From the NCBI RefSeq assembly GCF_002775205.1, contig NC_036456.1, forward strand, positions 25,455,850 to 25,519,849: a DNA stretch of 64,000 bases, given 5' to 3'. Below, piece by piece: positions 52,401 through 64,000 of this stretch; position 1 is the stretch's first letter; every line of letters begins with the position of its first letter. The DNA is from Xiphophorus maculatus (Eukaryota > Chordata > Actinopteri > Cyprinodontiformes > Poeciliidae). The notes beneath the pieces were generated by a model. It did no database searches and had not been told where the DNA came from. It was given only the letters and a program-made list of their open reading frames with translations. Position numbers and translations under genes: made by a program.

Positions 52401-54748
52401 TTCATTCTTAGAGTCAGAGAAATTTAACACCAGATTTTGACTCCTGAAATTGTTGACACAATCCAACTTTAATTTGTATTAATCACTCACTCAGCCTGGG
52501 TTGCTTCTGCTCTGACGATGATTTCTAGAGTCTCGCTGTCATTGGTTGAGAACTGAGCTCCATGTTCAGGAGTTGGAGGCAGAAACCTGGGCAGATATTC
52601 ACCTTCTGTGCAGGATGGAGCTGCAGGATCCACTGGAAGAAAATAACAAAGAAACAAATTAATTCAAGCTGAAAGGTACTGATCAGTTTGGTCAGTAAAT
52701 CAAACATGAAGCTGTTGGAAAGTTAAATTTAGTTTCATCATGTTCCTTCATGAACTTTGGGCCAAAGTTGTGACTGTCTATTTTAATCGATAATTGTTGA
52801 TATTTCAAATGTTTTCCAACAAATCCAACATATTCAGCTCAGAAACAAACACTTCAAGTCCAGAGCAGCTCAATGTAGCTCAAATTAAGCTGATAAACTG
52901 CAGTTTTACCTGTGAAGACAAACTGGATAGGAATTCTGTTCATGGCATCACTGGTTGTTGTCACTTCCCATCCACCACCGTCCTCAGTCAGAGTGATGTT
53001 CTGCCTGGGAAAATCCTCCACCATCATCTGAACCACATACGGACCTTCATTGCTGCTGTTAGTGGGACTGAATGACAGAGAACAAGACTGGAAGAGAACA
53101 GAAAGGAGATGAAAATAATCTAAACTGAATCAAAGATTAAGTGGAATATTTTTTATAGTCATTTTACTGAAAATCAGATTCAACAGATAAGTAAGTAAAA
53201 GTAAACTATATGAAACAAAAATACAGTAAAGTACAAATAAAATGATTAAAAAGTCCAATGTTAGAAAGTGCATGGGTTGCATGCAGGAGTGAACTCTTTC
53301 TAATTCACTCATTAGTCACGTTTAATAAAGCTTGAGGTAAATCCAGCCTAATCCAGTTCCTGTAACTCAAACATTTAATACTCACTGATGAGAGGCTGAG
53401 GACAGACGGAGGAGTGCAGATGATGCACTCTGGATAAACAGCATATCTGCATCTAATGTCGTCTCCATCTGGATCAGAGACCAACAGGTTGATGTTTCTC
53501 TGACAGTTTGAAGGAACTCTGACAGAAAAAGAAAAACACACCTCTATCAGTCCTTCAGGTGTTTGCTTCATAATTTTAACCTGTCTGACTGGATCTTCAT
53601 GTTTCTTCTTGATAAGACTTTGTTTTTAATCATCATTGTGTTTCCTTATGGAACAAACTACAGAATAATTTCCAGTTCAGTTTGTAATGATAAACTTTCT
53701 ACAGAACAAACTGACCGATTTATTGTCCATTGATTTATCTGATTAATTGCTTCAAATACAATATTGTTCACTTAGAAGAATCAGCATCAGCTGAATTATC
53801 AAATAAATAAAATCTACTTTTGTAAACAAGCTTTTATTTTTATGATAATCATTTTTTGCTTCTGATTCAAAGAGTTTCATCTGTAAATGGTAATGAAAAA
53901 TACAAAATATAAACGATGATCATCTCAATACATTGCAGTCAGTCAAAGGCTTTAATCATGGATAAAATATTGTAAATAATTAACAGGATTACCTCACTAG
54001 AGGGATGATGTTGGTCCGGGGTGATGAACCTGGTTTGTTGATGTCAGAACGTTTTCTCCTGTCCAAGTGCAATTCAAATGTTGATGATACAATCCCATTT
54101 CTGTTTTCTATCCAGTTTGGAGGAGAGGTCCTACAGTGGATGATAAGTTCTACAGTGTTATGGTGAAATAATGCAGCATTTAAGATAAAATCTCTAAAGA
54201 CAAACAAAACTATGTATTTTTTTATGAGCTGACGAAAGATTTTCTTCTTTAGAAAACAGGAAAACCTAATCAGCCCAACTGATCAATCTGTCTTGCAGGA
54301 GTTTAGGATTTTTATCTGTTCTTATTTATAATTTGAACATAATAAAATATATTTCCATTTATTTCTGATATATACTTACACATAACTATGTGAAGTCAGA
54401 GGTAAACTGCCAATCCCAATAAATACTTTCTGACACCATTCACCTCTGCTTTCATCGATTAGATAAACTGGATTCGGACTACAGTCTCCACCACAAAACC
54501 AAGAGACAAACTCTTCACATGAGCTGAAGCTCATCCTCCAGTCCTCGGTTTCCTGTGGAATTAAACTAAAGTGTTGGTAAATACATCTTATTTTTTCCTG
54601 ATAAATCTAATACTTTATTTTACAAATAAGCTCAACTTACTTGGTATGCACCTAACTGAAAGTCTCCAACAGAGTAGCTATAGACGACGCCATAGTAAGA
54701 AGCTTGAGCTCCGCTGATTAACAGCAGCAGCAACACAAACGACAACAT
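49474..54748 (-). CDS. Copy 5 of the secreted glycoprotein family
   Basis: Exons: 54748-54641, 54552-54380, 54130-53993, 53518-53386, 53087-52910, 52632-52491, 52000-51863, 51117-50957, 49969-49893, 49569-49474. Again 447 residues without a stop, with the same module order as copies 3 and 4. Its 3' half is nearly identical to that of copy 3 (inverted), including SSGAVQVTTAAP at the C-terminus, while its 5' half is closer to copy 4. This mosaic suggests gene conversion or a duplication within the cluster. Exon 5 is the most divergent (EDGGGWEVTTTSD). Function unknown; probably secreted. Confidence 0.75.
51347..51610 (-). repeat. Same retroelement 3'-end repeat, intron 7 of copy 5
   Basis: Reverse complement of 36000-36250 with few differences. 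Confidence 0.55.
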
Positions 54749-54892
54749 GTTGACAGAGTGAAGGTTTCCTGAGAAAGACTGAAAGTTACTAGAGACAAAT
54801 GAAGTTATTCTTCCACAGACAGGGTCTGGTCCACACCCACTGGTGATGGTTCACTGGTATGTCACAGCATAATGGACCAGGATGTCCTTGTT

Positions 54893-54988
54893 TATTCTTA
54901 TTCTGTTGTATGTTGTTTTTAACTTCTTTGTACAAGCACTTTGAATTGTCTTTGGCTGAAAGGTGCTATATAAATAAAGTTGCCTTGC
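54893..54988 (+). repeat. LINE/SINE 3' tail upstream of copy 5
   Basis: Same sequence and position as 45295-45390. Confidence 0.65.
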
Positions 54989-55692
54989 CTTTACCTGGTA
55001 TGAGGAAACAATCTTATTGCTGAAAGATTACATTCACACTTAAAAAATGGGAAATATGATTTACAGTAACTGGAAAAGTTATGAACCTTTTGTTTAAGAA
55101 AATAAAATCACTAAGTGAGAGGAAACAATTTTATCTGTGAACAGATTTTAAAACTCAACCAGCTTCTTTTGAAGAAACGTCAAGCATTTATATCAACACA
55201 GCTCAATATTTAGCAGCATCCATTAAATCCAGCCTTTATTTAATATAATGTTTTGATCATTCAAAATGTGAATTCATGTCAACAAACCTGTTGGAAAAAA
55301 CATCAACTTAGAGATTAAACAAATTTAATGACATTTTATATTGATAAACAGTTAATGGCTTTAAAACAGATTCATATATTTAATACATTGTGTCAAAAAA
55401 AGTTAATTTAAAATAAAATTGTTGTTGGTTTTGTGGTTGCTATTTGTAAACCTAAATAATATCCAGCTGTTGGTTGGAAGGTAAATATTTCATCTACCAG
55501 ATTTTTCTCCAGCTCACCTGAGGTTAAATTTAGTTTTGTTACATTCCTTCATGTATTTTAGGTGAAAAGTGTCTATATTAATGTGTAGTAATTATTGATA
55601 TTTCAAATATTTACCAACAGATTCAACATTAGCATGAATATCAATTCATCTCTGTGGGTCCAAATCAATCTGATCGATCTGTGCAGCTTTTC

Positions 55693-56577
55693 CTCTGAAA
55701 ACAAACTGGACAGGGATTCTGCTGATGGCGTCGCTGTTAGTTTTCACTTCCTGTGAACCGTTATTGTCTGTTGAGTGAAAATCCTCCACCATCATCTGAA
55801 CCGCATACGGACCTTCAGCACTGCTGTTGGTGGGACTGAATGACAGAGAACAAGACTGGAAGAGAACAGAGAGGAGAAGAAAAAGATCCAAATTAAAACT
55901 GAATCAGACAATTACAGATCAAGTGAAATATATTTTATTTTCATTTTATTGTAAGTTACATTTAGCAAAACATGACAGGGAGCCTGTGGAATCATTCAAC
56001 AGATAAGTAAATGAACAAAAAATAATAAAAAAGATGATGTTCAAATACAGCAAAGCAGAAAAAAATCAAATAATACAAAGTTGATCATTTTAACGATAAT
56101 TCAACAGCTTAATAAGTTGAAACAGTCTAGTAGTTGTTAGACTTATATTTGTCTGATACCAGCAGCTGAAAGAATATGATTGTGTCAGGAAGCTCAGAGC
56201 TCTGATCCTGCAGCAGCTTGCAGAGATCCTGGAAACATTCAGCAAACCTTAGACAAATATTTTATTACCAATAATCTGATTTCAACTTAAGATTGAAAAC
56301 CACTTTTCTTTAAGATTTTACATCATCGTAGGAGTTTTAAAAAGTTGTGTAAAGCATTTCAGAGGAGGGAACTCTTTCTAATCCAGACTGATTAATGAAG
56401 CTGACTGCAAATCCATCTTATTTATTATCAACATTTGATTCTTACTGATGAAACATTGAGGACATTCAGTGAAGTGCAGATAATACACTTTATTAGCTGC
56501 ATATCAGCATTTGATGTCGTCTCCTTCTGGGTCTAAAACCAACAAGTTGATGTTTTTCTGACAGTTTGAATGAACTC
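55693..56577 (-). pseudogene. Exon 4 and 5 relics upstream of copy 5
   Basis: Exon-5-like 55855-55693 carries the same 15-bp deletion and lost donor as the relic at 46085-46247. Exon-4-like sequence at about 56577-56450 has in-frame stops. Inherited with the duplicated unit. Confidence 0.65.
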
Positions 56578-57697
56578 TGAGAAAAGTAAACAGAACATAT
56601 TTTATGTGCAGTTTTTTCATGTGTTTGTTTCATAATTTAAAGCCTGTTTTTTCCCCACAACATTTTGTTTTTACTAAAAAAAACATTCAGTTTCATCTAA
56701 TTATAAACTCAACTACTGTACACACAAATTTATTTTATGCTGAATTACCTGATTAGGTGTTTTAAATAAAATAATGTTCACTTTGAATAAACAGCATCAG
56801 ATTAACTTTCCCATCAAAGAATCAACTTTTGTGATTAATATTGTATTTAATAATAGGAGTAGCTTTCAGGTGATGATGATGAACATAAATCATAAAATCC
56901 TAAAAAGTTTTATTATACTTCAGGAAACTTATTTCTCTGCTCGGTTATAACATTTTCTGATAATTAGACACTAGGTGGTTAGTTTGATTCTGTGTTTGTG
57001 CTGCTAAAGTTGGTGGTTGATGATCACAGCAGTGGTTTCAGGAAATTATTAAGACAATCCTGAAAATGGAATATAACTAATGATTATTTAAAGCCCCATA
57101 TTTTATGACCTTCATGTCGATGGTGAGCGTATGTAAACTTATGAGTGGAACAAAACTCTTCACCATCTTCATAATAATGTTGACTTATATAACTTTGGTT
57201 TGTTTATAACCACAACTCTTCACCTTTCACCTCTTCAGCTTTTCCATCATGACAGGATGTATCTGTTAAAGATGAAACTAAAACTGTCTTCAAGAACCGT
57301 CCCCAGTGTAAAGGAGATAAGAGTCTAAAATACAATCAGAAAGCAGAAAAATTTTATTTTAGCATCTTGAAGTGAGCTTCAGATTCAAAGATCTAAATTA
57401 TATGAAAAATCTTTTGTTACGTCAGCAAGATTTTATCCAAATTTGTCTTTTAAAAAAACTTGATGGACAGACGTGCCGTGTCATATTGTTATGTTTGCTT
57501 TTATTGACAAAACAATTACAAATTATATGCTTAAGAACATTGTGACATTACAGAATTTGTTTACATTCAAGACAACAATATTTACTTCTTACTTGCATTA
57601 GCTAAAATACCCTATGAATCAGATGAGAGGTTAAATAAACATTATAAATCAAAACACATTTCCCAGGGAGGATCAGATTTATTCTCATTTTTAGCCA
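56578..57697. other. Spacer, no gene seen
   Basis: AT-rich spacer that supplies the empty-site versions of the insertions at 47207-48575 (near 56808), 39200-39659 (near 57020) and 8866-9640 (near 57490). Confidence 0.5.
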
Positions 57698-57793
57698 CTA
57701 GGGGGCGGGAGTTGTAACTCCCACTAACCTACTGCTCAGCAGCTTTAGGGTTATGTCAGAAGTCAGTCCTTGTCTTTTCAGCTCCTCTTTGAT
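57698..57793 (-). pseudogene. Orphan last exon of the family (copy 6)
   Basis: Reads IKEELKRQGLTSDITLKLLSS and ends at a TAG in the usual place, with an intact acceptor. No other exon follows to the right before the (TG)n run at 58132, so it is the end of a truncated copy. Confidence 0.7.
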
Positions 57794-58131
57794 CTGGAGA
57801 GGAAAAAACATGAAATCAGTTTTAAATTATATGAACAATAAGTCACACAACAAAACTAAACCACATTTTATGCTAAAAATAAGACTTGAGCTTTGGATCA
57901 GGGTTACAAATCCCTCAAGTTAAAATCATATTTTTTGTATAGCTAAACAAAGAAATGAAATCCATCAATTTTCTTCCTTTTATCTGGTATTGCAGCCTAA
58001 GTAGGGAGGCCCAGAATGTGTTTACTCAGAATTGTCTAGGATATCTGTTCCTTTTGTGACCTACAGTTAGTAGAATATGTTCTAAAGCCTGGGTAAACAA
58101 ATGACATAAACAAAAGGAGTTGATGGTACGT

Positions 58132-58146
58132 CTGTGTGTGTGTGGA

Positions 58147-58177
<31 letters not shown>

Positions 58178-58219
58178 GTGTGTGTGTGTGTGTGTGGGTG
58201 TGTGTGTGTGTGTGTGTGC
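58132..58219. repeat. Interrupted (TG)n microsatellite
   Basis: TG repeats with single interruptions (GGATG, GCG, GGG). It marks the right end of similarity to the gene cluster. Confidence 0.95.
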
Positions 58220-58639
58220 GTTGGTGTATGTGATTTAGCAGGACATTTTGTCAGAATACACACAACACTAGAAGGACATTTTGAATTAACAGGAGGTGTC
58301 CTGCTAATTCTGACAAAAATCTAAAAACGTAGAAAGGTTTCTATTGGTCCATAAACCCCAAAAATGCAAAAAAAAGAGATGTCCGCTTAATACACATAAA
58401 CCTGATTTTGTGTATAATCTGTGTATCACCACAGTGCCCCCTATGGCAGGTTTGTGTAATAGCAATACCTCATGAATATTCACACAAGGTCTTATTCTGA
58501 TTGGTTGTCTGCCGGAAGGTCCTGCTAATGACTACACTGTCCTTCTAATTCATGTGTCGCTATTTACACTGGGGATGAGTTGGCAATATGATTACTCTGT
58601 GCTATAAGAGTGAATATTTTATAAAGGTCAGGATCTTTT

Positions 58640-58962
58640 CCTTAGCTGTGTTTATTTTTAGTTTCTGTCTCTCTGAGTCTCCGTGTTGTCCTGTCTCCCC
58701 TTGATTGTTCCCAGGTGTTTCTTGTCTCCTTGATTACCCTCTGTGTATTTAACCCCACCTATGTTCTTTGTTCCTCGTCGGGTCTTTGTCGTGTTTGTCC
58801 AGTACCTGTTGTCACTATCTGCGAGCTTCTGCATCCGCTCCTTTGTGCTGCCTGGACTTTGTATGTTTTTGGATTTCTGGACTTCTTTCATTATTAAACC
58901 ATCTTATTCATCTTACCCTGGGTCTGCTGCCTCTGCCTCACCACCCAAATCATGACAAACCC
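58640..58962 (+). repeat. Interspersed repeat, family member 3
   Basis: The longest of the three related repeats: TTTTTAGTTTCTGTCTC, CCCCTTGATTGTTCCCAGG, TGTATTTAACCCCACCTATG, TCGTCGGGTC, ATTATTAAACCATC, then CTCACCACCCAAATCATGACA. Probably a non-autonomous retroelement; no protein. Confidence 0.55.
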
Positions 58963-59099
58963 AACCTTTTGTCCAACCTTGGAATGTATGTGGCACCTAA
59001 AAATATACAGAAATTAATATATATTTTGATCAAATATTGTTTATTTAAAACATTATGGTTAATAAATGTGTGAAATAAGTGCATGGATTAAAAGAAATA

Positions 59100-60367
59100 T
59101 GAACCATAAGACAGCCATTTTTTCACCAAACTATTTTTGCACTCCACTAATAACATTTTGTTGATTCTGGTCTGCTCTGCGTCCCCAAAACCAAGCATTT
59201 TGAAGCAGAATTTATGTCTAGACTTTGACTTTGCCATACTAACACATAAATATGTTTTGATTTAAACCATTCCATTATAGATCTGGCTTTATGTTTAGGG
59301 TCATTGTCCTGCTGGAAGGTGAACCTCCACCACAGCCTCAAGTCTTTTGCAGACTCCAGCAGGTTTTCTTCCAAGATTGCCCTGTATTTGGCTCAATCCA
59401 TCTTACAATCTTTCCTGTCCCTGAAGAAAAGAAGCACCACCAGAGCATGATGCTGCCACCACCATGTTTGTTAGTGGGGAAGGTGTGTTCAGAGTGATGT
59501 ACAGTGTCCGTTCTCCGCCACAAATAGTGCTTTGTATTTTTGCCAAAAATTTCAATTTTGGTCTTGTCTTATCATTTTTGCTGTATCGCAACATGGCTTC
59601 TGGCGAACTGCAAATGGGACTTCTTATGGTTTTCTTTATATAATGGCTTTTTTATGGCCACTCTTCCAGAAAACCACATTTGTGCAGTGCATGACTAATA
59701 GTTGTACTGTGAACAGATTCCCCCATCTGAGGTGTGGATATCTCTGCATTTGGTCCAGAGCCACCATGGACCTCTTGGTTGCATCTCTGATCAGTGCTCT
59801 TCTTATTCAGCCTGTAAGTTTAGGTGGATGGCCTTGTCTTGGTAGGTTCACAGCTGTGCCATGCTCTTTCCATTTCCAGATTATTTGTGGAACAGTACTC
59901 TGTGAGATATTCAAAGCTTGGAAAACATGTTTATAGCCTAAGCCTGCTTTAAGCTTCCCCACAACTTTATCCCTGACCTGTCTGATGTGTTCCTTGGACT
60001 TGATGATGTTGTTTGCTCCTAAATATTCTCTTAACCAACCTTTGAGGCAGTCATAGAGGAGTTGAATTTTTACTAAGATTAGATTACACACAGGTGGACT
60101 CTATTTAGTCATTAGTAGTCATCAGGCAACTTCTGAAGGCAATTGGTTGCACTTAGGGAAAGGGGGTTGAACACTTTTGCACACTGCACTTTTCAGCTTT
60201 CATTTGTAAAAAATGTTTTGAATCATGTATAGTTTTGTATCTACTTCACAAATGTATACCACTTTGTGTTTGTCTTTCCCATAGAATTCTGTAAAAATAT
60301 GTTTGCGGTTGTAATGTGACAAAATAGAAAGGTTCAAGGGCTATGGACACTTATGCAAGCCACTGTA
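59100..60367 (-). mobile_element. Decayed Tc1-like transposon
   Basis: Minus-strand fragments match a Tc1 transposase in order: an N-terminal paired-type DNA-binding part at 60020-59810 (QVRDKVVGKLKAGLGYKHVF, LNISQSTVPQIIWKWKEHGT), then THLPH/NKHGGGSIMLWW near 59480, and the C-terminal part FTFQQDNDPKHKA near 59300. Stops and frameshifts separate them. The right terminal repeat ends at 60367 (TACAGTGGCTTGCATAAG inward). The left terminus is not clear. Confidence 0.85.
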
Positions 60368-60789
60368 CCTACAATAAGTAAGGCAAGTCCAATGAGAGAA
60401 ACAAGGTCCAGACAATCAACAGCTATGCATTCACAGTTATCATATAGCCTGCTGGGATGATAAGATGGAAAAGGGAGGAAATTCAGTCCACTGATATAAG
60501 AATACAAAAGCTGCTGATGATGCATGGAAAATTGTGCTGCTCAGGTTGTAGCACATTGGAGTAGTTCTGTTCTTTCATTGATAATTTTACTTTTAAACTT
60601 TCATTCCTGCCTTTCTGGGGGAAAAATAGCTTTTGTTTGGACAGTTCCTTCTTGTTTTGGATACTGTGTATTTGGACTGATTTTTGGAAATATTTTTCAT
60701 ACTTTGCTATTTGTTATGATGCACAACCATAACAACAGGGTGTTTTACAACAAAGAGTAAACAATACTACCAATGGACAGAAAGACTTA
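60368..60789. other. No gene seen
   Basis: Short open frames only; nothing recognised between the Tc1 terminus and the LINE fragment. Confidence 0.5.
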
Positions 60790-61910
60790 GACTGAAACAC
60801 AGCACAGAGGTAGTATTCATGGTGGCACATAAGCAGGTGCCTAGCACCAGAGCAATAGCGGCCCTCTATAATACCAAGCAAGATCTTAGGTGCATGGTAT
60901 GCAGAGTCCCCTGAGACAATCTAGTATCTAAATCCAGGATGTAAGATGGTAGCATGAAAAGAATACATGGAATGCCACAACCAAGTACCCGGAATAGTGT
61001 AAAGAAACATCTGAAGGGAATGTAACCTTGAACACACCTCGATAAAATCGAAAATGCCACATATGGTGGTAGAAAATGAACAAACTAAGATCGTGTGGGA
61101 CTTCCAGATACAGAAAGACAAATGGGAAAAGTAAACCAACTGGACATGGTGATCACTGAGCAGCAGAGCAAAGCAGTTGTAATGATAAAGCTATCCCAAA
61201 TTATCAGAAGGAACAGAAAAAACTAGAGAAATACCAAAGGCTCATAAAAAGCATCATCCTCCTGGAGTCTGAGAAAAACATTTTCCATATAAGTGGATGA
61301 CTTATTTTGGGCTGTCTAGTCCACAATACTAAATTTTGCTCTACATGGGGTCTGGTGTCTGCATGTTAGGTCATTATTTTATGACTTAGTGGTGGTGGAA
61401 GATTATAACACATTACAGGCTAGACCCAAGATGTTCAGTGTTTATTGTTGTGGTGTAAGTTTACAAAAGTTAGCAACTGTAGAGATTTACAAAGGCGCTA
61501 AATATGGTGATTTAAAATGAATAAATATTTTTCTGAAAAAAAAAATGATGTCCACATATCATGTAGAAAGATAATTCTTTGTTTTTGGAATCATTAGGTC
61601 CCAATCAGCCCAAATATCGAAGACGAATTAATAATGCATGCCATGCATGATAGGAGGTTAAAAGAGTGAGGAAGGTGATGGCAACAGTAGTGCCTGTGGT
61701 CACTGAAACCCTCAGGGTGATAACCCCTAAACTGGAAGAGTGGCTCAAACAAATACCTAGAAATAAATTGGAATGCATGATGCAGAGAAGCACACCCTTG
61801 GGAACTGCTAATATACCGTGAAGACCACTCAGACTCCAAGGCCTGTGGTAGAGGACCCAAGCTTTTTTTAATTTAATTTCCCTTTTAGGATCAATAAAGT
61901 ATTTTTGAAT
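60790..61910 (+). mobile_element. Decayed LINE fragment (3' end of ORF)
   Basis: Plus-strand pieces in shifting frames: VVENEQTKIVWDFQIQKDK near 61067-61125, MVITEQQSKAVVMI near 61147-61190, then VMATVVPVVTETLRVITPKL and EEWLKQIP near 61678-61765, and a final RLQGLW. I recognise this as the C-terminal region of a fish non-LTR retrotransposon. About 400 bp of other sequence (61255-61650) splits it. The end GGATCAATAAAGTATTTTTG looks like a LINE 3' tail. Confidence 0.6.
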
Positions 61911-62956
61911 TTGAAAGAAGGGATAACTATTCATGGAGTAATACAGAATTACAAATATAAAAATAAAAAGCATTTATTTAAATAATATTTAAAGTGCCAA
62001 AAATATGATTACTTATGTTACTGTTAGCACAAAACTTTAAAAATTGATATTTTGTCATTATCTCAATGTTGCTACTCTGCCTACATGCAGATTAGGTAGT
62101 CTAATTTGTCTGTAGGCAGGTACAACAGACAACCATTTTCTGCTGGTGTTGTGTCTGTCATTAGACAACAGTTTTTGTTTTTATGATATAAACTGAACTG
62201 CACTGCTGCTGAAATGTGCTATACAAGTAAACTTGATTAATTGATTGAACAGAAATGATTAAAAGAAGTGACTTTCCTTTTAAATGATGAAACATTGCTG
62301 GTGGGAGATACCATCTGACTGCTGCCTCCTAATTAAATAAAAATGTATGATAAACTATTTAACTTTGAAATATTGAAGGAAAGTTACAAAATATTACTCA
62401 AATAAATTAATTTTCTTGTTCCTGAAAAAAAATCAAACCTTGTATGCTTCCAAAACAAAATGGATTTCTCCTTTTGTTGTACCCCTCCTCCTCTATCAAC
62501 GTGGTACAGTCCGTCAAGACCAGGTGCAAGCAATTAGTGCTAATAGAACTTCTTTTGCTTGGAGGAAGAGGTAAGACTCATACAGACTCTCTTACGATAT
62601 GTAACATTGTAATTCTGAAGAATGTTGTAGGTTACTTGATGTTTGGATACACCAAAGCATCTGATTTGCTGCAGTTTAGCTAGTTCTTACCAACCATCTT
62701 AGTCAGCGTACCAGAGTTTAAAGGGAAGGTGACTCACTCCAGAATTAGACAAAACTGTATTTGGTCATTTTCTGTGTATCAGTGAGTGATATTCTTTCAC
62801 AGGCACAAATTATCTAGGTAATAATCATTAGTATTAAGATAATGTTTTAATATTTGAAGGTATTGAGAACTTGTCAATAGAAAGTCAATTATGTAATACT
62901 GTGTACTTCAATACAGCATTTTCTCATACAATAGCATCAAATCATATTGTGTACAG
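61911..62956. other. Spacer with a LINE/SINE tail at about 62200-62250
   Basis: No gene recognised. CTGCTGAAATGTGCTATACA followed by AGTAAACTTGATTAATTGATTG is another retroelement 3' end. Confidence 0.5.
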
Positions 62957-63176
62957 CAGAGGTGTCAAACTCAAGTTCTTGAGGGCTTGTGTCCAGCAAC
63001 TTTTAGATGTGTCTGTGATGCCACACGGCTGGATCAAATGGGGTGGTTATCAGCAGGTCATCAACTTGACTGCACTTAGAAGCTAATTCAGTCATATAAT
63101 TCAGGTATTTTGGACCAGAGGAACATCTAAAAGTTGCAGTACACTGGCCCTCGATGCCTGGAGTTTGACACCCCTG
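62957..63176. mobile_element. hAT-type MITE, 220 bp
   Basis: Terminal inverted repeats CAGAGGTGTCAAACTC and GAGTTTGACACCCCTG (one mismatch). Flanking 8-bp duplications GTGTACAG at 62949-62956 and 63177-63184 are perfect. CAGNGGTG ends and 8-bp duplications are diagnostic of hAT elements. No coding capacity. Confidence 0.93.
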
Positions 63177-63227
63177 GTGTACAGTGTCATGTTGTTACTC
63201 AACAGCACGTTACTCTGATCTTTGCAG

Positions 63228-63882
63228 GAGATGTCAGCAACAAGGTCTCAGAGAGCAAACAGAAATCCCAAACATGATGCCAGTTATTATTGCTCCTTAG
63301 GTGAAGATAAAGAGGGATTTGATGAAAATACATTAATTCATTTAAAGGTGAGTTGTGACTTTATTATGCACATGATTCCACAGGTTTGCACAGGTTTATT
63401 GAAGGATTGCTTTTTTCTTTAATCTTGCGTTTTGACATTTAAACTATTTTTATACCGCACATTATTAACACATATATATATATATATATATATATAAATA
63501 TATATGTAAAGGAGGACTGAGTTTTGAAATTACAAGTACAAAAGAATGAGTGACATTTAGAAGCACCATTCTGTTGACAAACAAATGTTTATGTAATCAC
63601 AGAAAGACATCAAATTAGATCAATTAAGTGATTTTGAAAAATGTTAATCTCATTTGCTACTGTTTGAAAGATCTGCATTGTTTAAAGTTTATTCTACTTT
63701 ACTCCTTATGTTTACCTACAGGTCGGGGTGTGTTCAGTTGCCGGTGCTTTCAAAAAGGAGATTCTTATTGAGTACAGAGGGGAAGTCATAAGTAGAAAGG
63801 AACAAGAAAACCGATTGAAAATTTACCATGATGCACTCGAGGCTTTTATGTTTGATTTCAAGTTCAATGGACAACAGCTTTG
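63228..63882 (+). CDS. KMT5A-like SET-domain lysine methyltransferase, two exons (3' partial)
   Basis: Exons 63228-63347 and 63722-63882, with acceptors TTTGCAG and CCTACAG and donors GTGAGT and GTATGT. The joined frame reads MSATRSQRANRNPKHDAS..., then VGVCSVAGAFKKEILIEYRG, EVISRKEQENRL and YHDALEAFMFDFKFNGQQLW. This is the N-terminal half of a SET domain of the KMT5A (SET8) type, which mono-methylates histone H4 Lys20 in the nucleus. An ATG at 63231 is a possible start, but upstream exons may exist. The catalytic NHS/Y part lies beyond the window. Teleost genomes often carry many KMT5A-like copies, and this divergent one may be such a copy. Confidence 0.75.
63472..63496. repeat. (TA)n microsatellite
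   Basis: About 25 bp of ATATAT in the intron of the SET-domain gene. Confidence 0.9.
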
Positions 63883-64000
63883 GTATGTGACTGTTTTAAG
63901 GTTGTTTTTTATTTTATATTTAAACAAAGTGATGTAAACATTTTCAGCTTCATCAGTAAAAGTAGTTTTAGTTGGTGGAGGAATATTCTTCCGACATGCA

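Noticed and set aside
59807-60091. Functional Tc1 transposase gene
   Set aside because: Only fragments in several frames with stops; the element is dead.
1-64000. CRISPR arrays, bacterial operons, tRNA or rRNA genes
   Set aside because: The window is vertebrate; repeats are minisatellites and transposons, and no tRNA cloverleaf was recognised by eye.

Overview
The window looks like euchromatic teleost fish DNA (probably a spiny-rayed fish; species not determinable by reading). Genes have GT-AG introns of vertebrate type, and the repeats are typical of fish: Tc1 transposon, hAT MITE, CR1/L2/Rex-like LINE 3' ends, solo LTRs and long (TG)n runs. No tRNA, rRNA, CRISPR or bacterial-type feature was seen.

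Host layout: positions 1-58,000 hold a tandem/inverted cluster of one small family of secreted, heavily glycosylated proteins that I cannot name. I could splice four copies into open frames by reading the junctions: copy 1 (minus, 97-8009, last exon outside the window), copy 3 (plus, 15795-38148), copy 4 (minus, 40293-45139) and copy 5 (minus, 49474-54748). Copy 2 (9846-11412) and several exon fragments (14799-14929, 46085-46961, 55693-56577, 57698-57793) are broken. The intact copies share ten exons (447 aa in copies 3, 4 and 5): signal peptide, a Cys-rich exon, two or three beta-sandwich-like extracellular modules, a Thr/Pro stalk and a short C-terminal exon. Copy 1 differs by a 21-bp coding minisatellite (about 86 units) that lengthens the stalk to a mucin of roughly 600 residues, and by an extra 95-bp mini-intron.

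Main find: intron 6 of copy 3 carries a complete, apparently very young endogenous retrovirus in antisense orientation (18258-35334, 17,077 bp). Its two 1,738-bp LTRs are identical by eye, it has a 4-bp target duplication (CTGT), and the empty site is preserved in copies 4 and 5. It has a tRNA-Lys1,2 primer site and a purine tract. In coding order it carries gag (1151 aa), pol (1076 aa, own ATG, UAAUG junction with gag), two unrecognised ORFs (455 and 367 aa), env (785 aa), a multi-pass membrane ORF, and an acidic Tas-like ORF. The layout resembles the foamy-like endogenous retroviruses of teleosts, but Gag contains a region that reads like a macro (ADP-ribose-binding) domain, a canonical SUMO-interacting motif, an AT-hook-like motif and an alternative start with an N-myristoylation signal. 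That combination, with the extra ORFs, is the most likely novelty here.

The right end (58,600-63,200) is transposon debris: an interspersed repeat, a decayed Tc1 element, a decayed LINE and a clean hAT MITE with an 8-bp duplication. From 63228 two exons of a KMT5A-like SET-domain methyltransferase gene begin and run off the window.
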